NCBI GenBank assembly: GCA_021495925.1
Contig: JAKEKT010000057.1
Location: forward strand, 1-64,000
Reading direction: 5' to 3'
Length of the DNA: 64,000 bases
Source: Diplodia intermedia
Lineage: Eukaryota; Ascomycota; Dothideomycetes; Botryosphaeriales; Botryosphaeriaceae
Part shown: positions 1 through 8,533 of the stretch, piece after piece
Layout of the letters: each line of letters starts with the position of its first letter
Numbering within the stretch: the first letter of the stretch is position 1
Notes under the pieces: model-generated
What the model was told of the DNA's origin: nothing
Seen by the model: only the letters and a program-made list of their open reading frames with translations
Databases searched by the model: none
Translations under genes and position numbers: made by a program

Positions 1-121
<121 letters not shown>

Positions 122-196
122 CCTCTCCCCTTAGCTAGTAGAGTAAGTTCTAAAAAAAAAAGGGGAATTGACAACTGGCGCCACGACGAACCGCAG

Positions 197-594
197 GACA
201 CTTCGACGGCGGCGACCAACCCCGTCTCCCGGACAACACCAACATGGCCGGCTTCAGCTGGGGCTACAACGAGAAGATCGCCAACGTCGGCGGGCTGCAG
301 GTGCTGTACACGATGCCCGACGACGACGACGGCGCGGGCGGCATCGGGCTGCTCCAGATGAACAAGATCGCCGACGAGGGCGAGTGGCGGAGCGTCGACG
401 CGGCCAGCTCGAGCAATCCGTTCAGGAGCGTGGCGAGGTATTCGTCGGTGGCGGCGACGGAGGCTGGGCGGGTGTACGCGGTCGTGGAGGACGGGAGCTC
501 GGGCAAGGTGGAGCTGAGGGAGTGGGAGTGGGTGCGGGAGGATTTGGCATATGCGTCGCGGGGGGCTGTCAATACGGATGTGTCGCCATCTTGA
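197..594 (+). CDS. Fragment of a possible secreted lectin-like protein (last exon?)
   Basis: An open frame runs to a TGA at 592-594. It has an internal ATG at 244, giving 116 residues, and stays open upstream to an in-frame TGA at 169-171. A usable acceptor (CCGCAG) ends at 196, so this could be the last exon of a gene whose 5' part lies left of the window. The composition (alternating Gly/Ala and aromatic segments such as FSWGYNEK and LREWEWVRE) resembles a blade of a fucose-lectin-type beta-propeller. I am not certain of the family. No upstream exon can be joined across the CT repeat with the sequence given, so a decayed or truncated gene is equally possible. Confidence 0.3.
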
Positions 595-628
595 AATGAT
601 GTGGAATTGAGATCTTCATATAAGTATG

Positions 629-1184
629 TCAATCCACCTTGACGGGACTTGTCTTGTCGTTCGCAACACACTTGTAGCTCTGGACCGTCATCGAGGAGTT
701 TCCGTCCGCACCGAATTTACCAGCCTGAATGCTCTCCAGATACTGAAAAGAGCCCCTGTCGCTGTCGCAGTCACGAGCTCTGTTGCAGCGCATTGTCAGC
801 TGACTTATCGCTCAAGTCATGATCAGCATTGGCTTACTCCCACACAGTGCAGTATGAACCTGTGTTGTCGAAGTCGTACGACAACGCCGGCCGGCAGGTG
901 AACCATATCTCATCGATGTTGTAGCACTGTTCTGCCTCAGCAGCTCGAAAGTTGTGCATGGCGTGGCAGTTTTGCCCGAGATCCAGCTCGTAACTTAGGG
1001 TAAATCCGTTGCCAATCCCATCACTGGACTCCGAACCGGTATCGCCTGTGCCAACTTTGTCACAGTTGTGCGGCTCTGGGGTTGAGGATGGGCACCGTGG
1101 CGGCGCTTGCGTAGGTGAGGGAGCCGAGTATGTGGTGACGCCGTAGAGGAGCAGGCTCAGCGCAACTTTGGCGCTGAACCTCAT
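629..1184 (-). CDS. Small secreted cysteine-rich protein, crystallin-like family member 1
   Basis: Two exons, 1184..838 and 779..629, joined by a 58-nt phase-2 intron (donor GTAAGC, acceptor CAACAG), encode 165 residues. The first 20 residues (MRFSAKVALSLLLYGVTTYS) form a signal peptide. A Pro/Ser/Thr-rich linker follows, then a mature domain with several cysteines. The intron falls straight after the motif Cys-Thr-Val-Trp, and exon 2 opens with Ala-Arg-Asp-Cys and later has Gln-Ser-Tyr-Lys-Cys. The same motif order and the same intron position and phase occur in the genes at 2999-3493 and 4190-5179, so the three are read as paralogues. The pattern of aromatic, Cys and Gly followed by Ser-Tyr-x-Cys resembles a beta-gamma-crystallin Greek key, which is an inference. 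The protein is probably extracellular and its function is unknown. A TTTAAA-type TATA element lies about 95 bp upstream (1277-1284). Confidence 0.72.
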
Positions 1185-2236
1185 GGTTGCGGCCGGGTGT
1201 GCGATGGTTCGGTTTGCACACCAGAGGGAGTTGTTGAGGAGCTCGAGGCTTCCCGGCGGTCGGCGATCTACTCCGGTTTTAAATCCAGCTGGCTCTGGTG
1301 TGCGCTCGTTGATTCGTGTTCCAGCCTTGCAGCAACTGACGTTTGCCCGCTCTGAAAAAGCAATAGAAGAAGGCCAAGAGGCTGTGTGACTGTGGACCAA
1401 TCCGTTAGCCAACGGTCAACTTGGCGTAACCGTGAGACAAGCAAGCGTCTTATGAATAGCCCTCTTCAGTGTCTCACAGCGTCTGATTGGCTACATAAAT
1501 CTGAAAGACCAACCGCAACATGTCACGATCATCGGGCAACCATATGTTGGTATGCTGTTCAATTGGATCGTTTGTGAGCTGTGTAAAATATCCAACTGTC
1601 CAGCACACTGAGCCAAGCCGCCAACATTGGGAGTTAAAGCAGTACATGCTCCTCGACGTGATTCCGGCCGAGCAAACCTCTTTCTATCAACGTCCTCATA
1701 TCTTAGAACCAACAACGGATAGATTGACCGGGTTTTAGAGGCAAAGGAAGATACACTCCGCTTGATGCCAACTGAACCCAAAACTTCAAACACAAGAGGC
1801 TGAGCGAAAACTTTGAGGGAATATTCGAAGACACAGTCGATTTCATTGCCGCCTTCACTGTTATGTCAACAACACACAACAGTGGCGGCGGAAATCTTGA
1901 TAAACTGAGCGAAAGTGAAGATGGCTACTCCAACGGGAAATGAGTCGGAAGAGCCAATCGGAAAGTGAATTGCACGAGCATGAAGTAAAGTACAACGACT
2001 TCAAAGGATGATACGATGATCAATACTAGTCTGGTGAACACGCGTACTGCATCTTAATGGACAGTACACTTGGTCGAATCCTTCATGCACGAGAGGCCAG
2101 TACAGCAACACAATCAAGCAAGGGTTAATGAAGGCTCACAGTTCACAAGGACAGCCACAAAGCGCAATTTCGAAGTCCGAATCAAGATCATAATCAATTT
2201 CTACGCAATGTAATGTATTCAGAGCAAAACCCACAT
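1185..2236. other. Intergenic region
   Basis: This holds the promoter of the secreted-protein gene ending at 1184 and the 3' flank of the next one. The open frames present are short, lack recognisable domains and have no supporting splice signals. I see no further gene or repeat. Confidence 0.6.
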
Positions 2237-2566
2237 CTACGGCGGCATGCAATCGAGCCCGTTATCCGGCACCCCACCCGGCGGCCTGTACGCTCCCGAC
2301 GCGGTGACCGTCACAGTGACGGTACCATTTCCCTCCACCGGCCGCAACGGCGGTCCGGGCGTGACAACACCGCCGTGCGAGGTAGTCTGGTTGGCATACG
2401 GCGCTTGTGTGGCATTGGCTTGGAGCAAAGTGCCATGTTGATTGGTGAAATGAGATGCCTCAGCCGGAAGTGAGCTTGCGTCCGCCCCGTGGGGTTGGTG
2501 TCGCCGAACAAGGCCGGCGGAAGCGGCAAGCGGAAGCGCGAGGAGATTTGCGTGGAGAAGCTGCAT
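2237..2566 (-). CDS. Small secreted protein, Ser/Thr/Pro-rich, unrecognised
   Basis: A single open frame of 109 residues starts at the ATG at 2566. A hydrophobic leader (about residues 1-19, MQLLHANLLALPLAASAGL) precedes a dibasic Arg-Arg pair that could be a Kex2 site. The mature part is polar, carries several N-glycosylation sequons (Asn-Ala-Thr, Asn-Gln-Thr, Asn-Gly-Thr) and a TVTVTVTA stretch, and has only one cysteine near the C-terminus. It lacks the Cys-Thr-Val-aromatic motif of its neighbours, so despite lying inside the array it is not clearly a member. The TVTVTA stretch also occurs in the gene at 4190-5179. A weak TATA-like sequence lies at 2621-2630. No family was recognised. Confidence 0.5.
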   Translation of the reverse strand: MQLLHANLLALPLAASAGLVRRHQPHGADASSLPAEASHFTNQHGTLLQANATQAPYANQTTSHGGVVTPGPPLRPVEGNGTVTVTVTASGAYRPPGGVPDNGLDCMPP

Positions 2567-2998
2567 GTTTGCGAGGATGTTCTGGGTGCTGGCGAGACTG
2601 AAGGACTTGCGGGGCGGCGGTATATGTAGTGGGGTGGCGGGACAACACAAAGGCATTGTTCAAGATCTCGGGTGGTTTGTCTGCTGGCGCGGCGAGATGT
2701 GTGTCGTGGCGTTTTTCTGGGCAATGTTCATTATGCGCTCCTGTGGAAAGAAGGATGTGCTGCAAACGCCGGGGAAAATCGTACGTCACTCAATTAAAAT
2801 GATGCCGGGGAATTTAGATAGAGCTTTGTGGAAACCTTGCTATTCAGGATTTTCTCGCGATCTTGTTTTCATTGTGGTTCGCCTCGACTGAACAAAAGGA
2901 AAGTCAAAGTATCCAGTCTATGGAGACCATTAACCAATTATGGGAGTATCAGGGATGAGATCGCTACTGCTACCAGGCGATTCGGATTCACCACCTTC
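2567..2998. other. Intergenic region
   Basis: This contains the promoter of the small secreted gene ending at 2566 and the 3' flank of the next secreted gene. I recognise no other feature. Confidence 0.6.
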
Positions 2999-3493
2999 TC
3001 AATCTATCCAAGTACAGTTCCAGCTCGCTACACCGTCAAGGAAATTTTCGTTCAATGAAACAAAATTCGGACTGGGCCAAAGAGCCTGATCAGGTCCCTT
3101 GCAATCTCTGTGGCTGTAGAAATTGTAATATGCAAGTAAGCAGATTGTCCGTCGAATCTTGCTGTAGTATAAAGCGAACACTTACGGGTAAACAGTGCAA
3201 GTCGCATTGCTAGTTTCCGGCGCAGGCTGGGAAGGCAGCTCGTATTTTGTTGCACCCATCACGAAACTTGCGTAATGCGTTGCAGGGTTCTGAAGGTTGG
3301 TACACTCATTTGGCACGGCTGATGTCCAGAATGCACCGTCTTGACTGTGAAGCGCAAAACGGATGGGCCAAATGCAGCTCATCTCTCCATTGTTGATCCA
3401 GCAAACTTGAGGTGGGTTCTTGGAATCGTCAGACGAGGTCACAAGCTCTTTGGCGGAAACGCACAGGAGAAGAAACCAGAGGAAAAGATACAT
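2999..3493 (-). CDS. Small secreted cysteine-rich protein, crystallin-like family member 2
   Basis: Two exons, 3493..3186 and 3113..2999, are separated by a 72-nt phase-2 intron (donor GTAAGT, acceptor TTCTACAG) and encode 140 residues. The first 14 residues (MYLFLWFLLLCVSA) are a signal peptide. The mature protein has seven cysteines including Cys-Thr-Val-Tyr at the end of exon 1, then His-Arg-Asp-Cys-Lys-Gly, and ends near Ala-Ser-Trp-Asn-Cys-Thr-Trp. This order (Cys-aromatic, acidic-Cys-x-Gly, then Ser-aromatic-x-Cys) is close to that of fungal secreted beta-gamma-crystallin-like domains, although I cannot test that here. Without the splice the first exon would terminate at once in TAA, which overlaps the donor. 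An extracellular role is likely and the target is unknown. Confidence 0.75.
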
Positions 3494-4189
3494 TTTCAAT
3501 GATGAAAGAGCAATGCAGACGCCAAATCTCGATGAGAAATGTGCGGAGAAGCGTTTGGGGACTATCACTCGTGTGCATTCTCAGTTTATATACCCATGAG
3601 GTCAGACAGGTAAGGGCTATCATCATCAGCTCCGCATCTACGGCGCAAACTATCGAAGTGAGCTAACCCAATGTTGTTGGCGTTGGGGTCTCACTACTGC
3701 AAAATGTTGGCCAAACCGTCTTGGTTGGTACTTATTGCATGGCTCTGAGATTCTGAGAAGGGATTTTCAAGTTTGTTCCAACCTGTTTGCACGTCTCTAC
3801 TCTCAAGCTGTGGGGTTTCACAAAGTCGACCAACACCGTCATTCAGTTTTCCCTTCCGGCAAAAGTTTCCAGAGCACCACTACACTTGTGGCACTCAAGG
3901 TGTGAAAGAAGAGGGAGAAGAACCACGATATGGCGCAATGCAGCGACGCCGTCGAACCACACGGCGAACTTCCAAGAGCTGTTGGTCGGCTGATCAGCTG
4001 TATATACCCTATTGAAATAGGCGAAAGCAATTTCTTAACCATTTAATATATGCCCAATCACTACTGACCGAGCCTTGAATAGTGCAGCGCACTTCTGTGT
4101 TGGTCTATAAACACACCCTTGGTGATATACAGCTACAAGCAAAAGGCGCTCCCAAGCACCTACCCCGAACCATCACATCCCACGCACCG
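3494..4189. other. Intergenic region with a second TATA-like element
   Basis: This is the promoter of the gene ending at 3493 and the 3' flank of the larger paralogue to its right. A second GGGTATATA element (minus strand, about 4000-4008) shares its core with the TATA region of the neighbouring gene but has no coding frame at a suitable distance. No other gene was recognised. Confidence 0.5.
3585..3592 (-). promoter_or_regulatory. TATA box of the crystallin-like gene at 2999-3493
   Basis: On the minus strand this reads TATATAAA, 92-99 bp upstream of the start codon at 3493. The distance and sequence suit a regulated fungal TATA promoter. Confidence 0.6.
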
Positions 4190-5179
4190 TCATTGATAAC
4201 CAATAAACTTCTCCTTCGCCCCAGCTTGCCAAGCACAATAGTAACTCGAGACATTGCGCACCATGTCTCCCTCAAAATCAACAGGATATTCATCTCCCGT
4301 GCTCACGAGGTCCACCGATCCACCTCTGCAAGAAGGATAACTGATTTCCCAGTGTCAGCACGTAGGACACGCAGTAAAACAAGGCAGAGGAACGACTTAC
4401 ATAAAGACCGTGCAAGTCGCCTTCTGAGCCTCCAGCTCATGGAAGTAGTACCGGTCCGCCACATTGTCCCATTCCCCACCCAGAAAGGCGTTCATAGTCA
4501 GGTCCGCGCACGTGCCTTGGTTAGCAATGATCGGAATGGTCTCCGAAATGCTGTCGTTTTCGGCAGAGGTCCGGAACAGGGTGAAGGCTGTAAAGGCGAC
4601 GTTCGGGTCTGTGTTGTAATGCTGATCCGGCCAGATGTTGAGCCAAGAGGGCATTGTCGCCGCTGCCGCACTGGCGCTGGCGCTGGCACTGGCACTGTCG
4701 ACCGTGGACGACGCATACGTCGAATACGAGGGGAAGGTGGCCAACGCGGCGGAGAAGACCGACAGCGCGTTGGTAGTCGTCGCAGAGACAGTGGTACTAG
4801 ACACCGTAGTTGTGTCCGTGGAACTGGCCGATGTTGAGGTAGTCGAGGTACTAGACACCGTAGTTTGGTCCGCGGAACTGGTTGATGTTGAGGTAGTCGA
4901 AGTACTAGACACCGTAGTTGAGTCCGTGGAGCTGGCGGATGTTGAGGTAGTCGAGGTACTAGACACAGCAGCACCGGTCGTGGAACTGGCCGACGTTGAG
5001 GTGGCACTATCGGCAGCGGTGACAGTGACTGTCGTGGTCACTATTCCAGTACTCTGAGAGGGCGATGCACTTCCCGAAGCGTCGCGGCGGTCGACCCGTG
5101 CATAGCGCCTGTTCGGGGCAGCAGTAGCACCGGCCGTGAAGAGCAAAGCAAGAGGCAAGAAAGCCTGGAGGAAGAGCAT
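4190..5179 (-). CDS. Secreted mucin-like protein with C-terminal crystallin-like domain (family member 3)
   Basis: Two exons, 5179..4401 and 4325..4190, with a 75-nt phase-2 intron (donor GTAAGTC, acceptor CTTGCAG), encode 304 residues. The signal peptide (MLFLQAFLPLALLFTAGATA) is followed by Arg-Arg and Asp-Arg-Arg sites that may be Kex2 targets. About 130 residues of Ser/Thr repeats follow, probably an O-mannosylated stalk. The C-terminal domain (about residues 180-304) carries Gly-Thr-Cys-Ala-Asp-Leu, then Cys-Thr-Val-Phe at the exon junction, and Val-Ser-Ser-Tyr-Tyr-Cys in exon 2. It lacks the Arg-Asp-Cys of the other two members. The shared motif order and intron phase tie it to the genes at 629-1184 and 2999-3493. 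It is likely a cell-wall or extracellular protein. Function is unknown. Confidence 0.75.
4793..5005. repeat. 54-bp coding tandem repeat
   Basis: About four imperfect copies of a 54-bp unit are centred on GATGTTGAGGTAGTCGAGGT on the plus strand. On the coding (minus) strand each copy adds 18 Ser/Thr-rich residues to the stalk of the secreted protein. The unit length keeps the frame, so copy number can vary without disrupting the gene. Confidence 0.85.
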
Positions 5180-5719
5180 GGTGACGCCCAATTGTGCAGA
5201 GTGCCGTCGACGGACAGGAAGGGAGAAGACGGTGTAACGATGCTGAAGAGAAGATCGACCCGGCTTTTGAGGCCGAGAATCTCCCCAAGAGACAAAGACC
5301 GCTGCAGGGATACCTCGAGATCTTGTACACGTCGACTTCTTTACTTCGATGCCAACGCCGTGCCCAATCGCCACCCACCAAGTCTCAAACAACACAACCG
5401 AACAGCGCAGATATCAAACCCTCTACATTGAGTATAGTTACCCTTTATCTCCGTCAAAAGGAATTTACGGCAGGTATTCCCCATCGCTACGCCGAAACCC
5501 CCATCCTAAAAGAAAAGACAAAGGGGGGATGGGGAGAGAGAGGAAAACCCGAGCAACACCTAGCAATGCAATCATCTCCTTCGGGTAGTAGTAAGGAAGA
5601 AGAAGAAGAAGAAGCAAAATCTCCCCCCCAATCTAAGTCAGACCCAGCAACCGCAAGGTAAAATAACTCCCTTTGTTTTGTGAAACCCCGCTTTTTACTA
5701 CACAACACCCACGGCCCGC
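5180..5719. other. Intergenic region
   Basis: This is the promoter side of the mucin-like secreted gene and the 3' flank of PIF1. It includes a short GAAGAAGAAGAAGAAGAA run near 5598-5616. No gene was recognised. Confidence 0.6.
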
Positions 5720-8533
5720 TCACAACCCTCCATACGCAAATTCTCCCCCGCCATCCGCCCAATCATCCTCCACAACGCTCCTCTCGTACTCTTCCGCCGT
5801 CACGCCTCTCTTCTTGCTCTTCTTCTTCGCCTCCGCCACGGCCTGGACGTTGCTCAGACTGGCGTAGAACGAGCGCACCCTCTCGTGCGCGTTCACCTTC
5901 TTCGGGTCGAAGTTCATCACCTGCAGGCCGGCAATGTTCGTCGCGCGCGACAGCGCCACGTACGCCTGGCCCTTCTCGAAGACGCGGCCGAGGTCGACCT
6001 TGACGCGCTCCAGCGTCTGGCCCTGGGCCTTGTGGATGCTCAGCGCCCACGCCAGGATGAGCGGTACCTGCGAGCGGCTGGCCACGACCTCGCCGTTGGG
6101 CAGCTCGTTCTTCCACGACTCGCGTTGGCAGAGCAGGTCGCGCAGCGTGCCGTCGGGCAGCGTGAAGCGGACGACGGGGTACAGCTGCGAGCCGGCGTTC
6201 AGGAGGTCGGTGATCTTCGCTCGCCGGCGCTGCTCGAGCAGCATCCGCTCTTCCGGGTCGTCCGGGTTGTTTGCCGTTGACGAGGCACCGAGGTATTGCT
6301 CTTCGTTCTGCTGGTAGCTGTCGAACATGGCTTCGTTCATGAAGCCGATGACACGGCCGAGCGAGCCGTTCACGAGCGTCTCGTCCATGTTCTTGATGAG
6401 CATCACTTGGGCCCCCTTCTTCAGCTGGATGGTTTCCGGAGCCATGCAGTTGGCCAGGATTCTGTCGCGCTGGGTCTTGTCCTGGATTGTCCCACCATCC
6501 TTGGCTTCGTATGTGCGCACGTCTCCGTGGAGAACTGTCATACGTCTCCGGTTTGCTTCCTCGACCTGTTGGCGGAGCGGGAAGAGCTCGGTTGCCTCGA
6601 TGCCGCTATCCGCCTCAAGAGGCCTATTGAGCCGCCTGAATGCCTCGATGGAACTTGGGGAAAGACGACCCTCTCTCATCTCGTTGAGCATTCCGGCAAA
6701 CACGGGATCCTTTTGACGGAAAATGTGTGTCAAACCGATCGTGTGCTCAATCACCGTGTTCCACGTGTTGGCATCAAACGCAAACTTGGCGACCTTGTTC
6801 TTCTCCGGAACGGGCGGAAGCTGGAAAAAGTCTCCAGTGATGATCAGCTGGATACCTCCAAAGGGACGACCGTTGTTGCGCAGGCTCCGCGCGATAACCT
6901 CCAGCTTGTCAAAGAGATCGCCGTCAATCATGGACACCTCATCAATGATCAAGACCTTGACCCTCATCCACCGATGCTTGTGTTTCTGATTGCGCTTGAT
7001 TTTCTTGACAAGCTCCTCAGCCGGCGCGTTGCCGAGGCCAATTCCAGAAAAGCTGTGCAGTGTCACACCGCCAATGTTACAGGCCGCCAGACCAGTGGAA
7101 GCGGTGATGGCAACACGCTCCGACTCTCGGATGTACTTCTTCTTAAGTGCTGCAATAATCTCTCGGAGAAGAACAGATTTACCGGTACCTGCAGAGCCGG
7201 TAAAGAAGACGCTCTTGCCCTCGTTCACGACAAGGTTCAAGACGTGCGTCTGCTCCTCGCTGAGGAAGACCCTCGAAAGCTTGCCCTTCTTGCTGCGCAT
7301 AGAATCCGCAATCAGTCCACTCGTGCTAGTAGAGTACGTCCTTGTCATCTTTTTGTTCACATCACGCTCACGGTGGTTCTTCTGCATCTGCTTCATCGCG
7401 GTCAGGGAAGTATTCCACAGCAACTTGTTGTCCTTCGGCTGGGGCCTCGAGCTCTCATACTTCGCAATCGACTCCTCACGTTTCTTCTCTTCCTCAAGCC
7501 AAGGCAGTGTTCTCTTCTTCGGCGGTTTGGGCCTATCTTCTGGATCATCAGGGCCCGAGTAGAGGAACCTTTTCAGCGCTGTAGCCTGTGGTTGCGCCTG
7601 AATGTGTTCTATCGGAGACGAGGACCACGGAATCTGCTGAGTCGCGTCTGGCGCAGGCTCAGCCCCTACGGTAGACTCAGCCCGGGTGCTTTGCGAATAA
7701 AAGCCAGAGTCCGAACGCTGTCCTTGTGTCCGCGACTCGTAGTCATTGACATGTGGCAGCGGTTGAGGTTTGGGGGGCGGGTCCAGCTTCGTTGTCGCGG
7801 CATTTTTAGGCGCCAGGGAAGGGTAGCTGACGGTGCTCTTGGTGGAGGGGTCTTCGACGTCGAGGTCGATGTCGTCGTCGAAGTCGTTTTCGTCAAACCA
7901 CACGGGTGCGGTGTTCATGGCGGGCGCAGTCGGCTTCTTCGCCGTCGTGGTGTCGTCGATGGTATAGGGATTACGCTGCGACCCAGCCTTGGGCAAATCG
8001 TCGTCGCCGAATGCCTTCTCTGAATCCAATGCCTTTATCAAGCCGCCCGAAGTCCGCTTCAGACCGCCTGCGCCGTTGTGTACGGGACGGGAGCCGCCGC
8101 TTACGTGCGCTGCTGCACCTGTCCTGCTCGTATTGCCGGTGGTTGCAGCGAGTGGCCGCGACTTGTTTGGGTCGATTGCAGCTTGGGATAGCTTCGCGGT
8201 CTGTTGCGCTGGAGCGGCGCCGGGGAACAATTGCTGAGAAAGCGATGGCTTTGCGGGTCTGGAGGACTGGTGGTGGGAGTCGACTGCCTTTTTGAACATG
8301 GCGGGGGCGGTGTATGGACGCGTTAAAGTGGAGTGGTAGGCGGGATAGGTGACAGGCAAGCGGGAAGATGAGCGCGGCGGCGGCGGCAGCTTGGTGGCGG
8401 CAGCTGGAGTGCGAGCGAGAGGACGCAGACGCAAACGAGCAATGAGGGCGGAGAGACCGGACACCATACAGTATATGGTGAGGACAATGCAGAGAGTAGC
8501 AAACAGGGTAAGCGTGGTGGCCGCCGTAGGCAT
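5720..8533 (-). CDS. PIF1: PIF1-family 5'-3' DNA helicase
   Basis: An uninterrupted frame ends with TGA at 5720-5722. ATGs at 8533 (937 residues) and 8299 (859 residues, opening MFKKAVDSHH) are both in frame. PIF1 helicases unwind G-quadruplexes and forked DNA, limit telomerase in the nucleus and maintain mitochondrial DNA. The Walker A motif GSAGTGKS (about residue 368 of the short form), the Walker B region IDEVSMIDGD and the C-terminal SIHKAQGQTLERV signature are all present. The N-terminal third is low-complexity and probably disordered. The extra 78 residues of the long form are hydrophobic and Arg-rich without acidic residues near the start, which resembles a mitochondrial presequence. 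The frame stays open a further 30 codons without an ATG. Confidence 0.96.
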   Translation of the reverse strand: MPTAATTLTLFATLCIVLTIYCMVSGLSALIARLRLRPLARTPAAATKLPPPPRSSSRLPVTYPAYHSTLTRPYTAPAMFKKAVDSHHQSSRPAKPSLSQQLFPGAAPAQQTAKLSQAAIDPNKSRPLAATTGNTSRTGAAAHVSGGSRPVHNGAGGLKRTSGGLIKALDSEKAFGDDDLPKAGSQRNPYTIDDTTTAKKPTAPAMNTAPVWFDENDFDDDIDLDVEDPSTKSTVSYPSLAPKNAATTKLDPPPKPQPLPHVNDYESRTQGQRSDSGFYSQSTRAESTVGAEPAPDATQQIPWSSSPIEHIQAQPQATALKRFLYSGPDDPEDRPKPPKKRTLPWLEEEKKREESIAKYESSRPQPKDNKLLWNTSLTAMKQMQKNHRERDVNKKMTRTYSTSTSGLIADSMRSKKGKLSRVFLSEEQTHVLNLVVNEGKSVFFTGSAGTGKSVLLREIIAALKKKYIRESERVAITASTGLAACNIGGVTLHSFSGIGLGNAPAEELVKKIKRNQKHKHRWMRVKVLIIDEVSMIDGDLFDKLEVIARSLRNNGRPFGGIQLIITGDFFQLPPVPEKNKVAKFAFDANTWNTVIEHTIGLTHIFRQKDPVFAGMLNEMREGRLSPSSIEAFRRLNRPLEADSGIEATELFPLRQQVEEANRRRMTVLHGDVRTYEAKDGGTIQDKTQRDRILANCMAPETIQLKKGAQVMLIKNMDETLVNGSLGRVIGFMNEAMFDSYQQNEEQYLGASSTANNPDDPEERMLLEQRRRAKITDLLNAGSQLYPVVRFTLPDGTLRDLLCQRESWKNELPNGEVVASRSQVPLILAWALSIHKAQGQTLERVKVDLGRVFEKGQAYVALSRATNIAGLQVMNFDPKKVNAHERVRSFYASLSNVQAVAEAKKKSKKRGVTAEEYERSVVEDDWADGGGEFAYGGL

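Noticed and set aside
3182..3493. Secreted gene ending at the TAA at 3182-3184 as a single exon
   Set aside because: That TAA overlaps a perfect GTAAGT donor. Splicing adds a cysteine-rich segment shared with two neighbours.
4082..5057. Plus-strand frames of 251 and 140 codons, one rich in Val/Glu/Leu
   Set aside because: They mirror the Ser/Thr repeats of the secreted gene on the minus strand. That gene has a signal peptide and splice signals.
629..5179. Secondary-metabolite gene cluster at the left end
   Set aside because: No synthase, tailoring enzyme or pathway transporter is present. The genes encode only small secreted proteins.
6296..8023. 575-codon plus-strand open frame
   Set aside because: It lies entirely antisense to PIF1, whose helicase motifs are intact. 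The frame reflects codon bias of the opposite strand.
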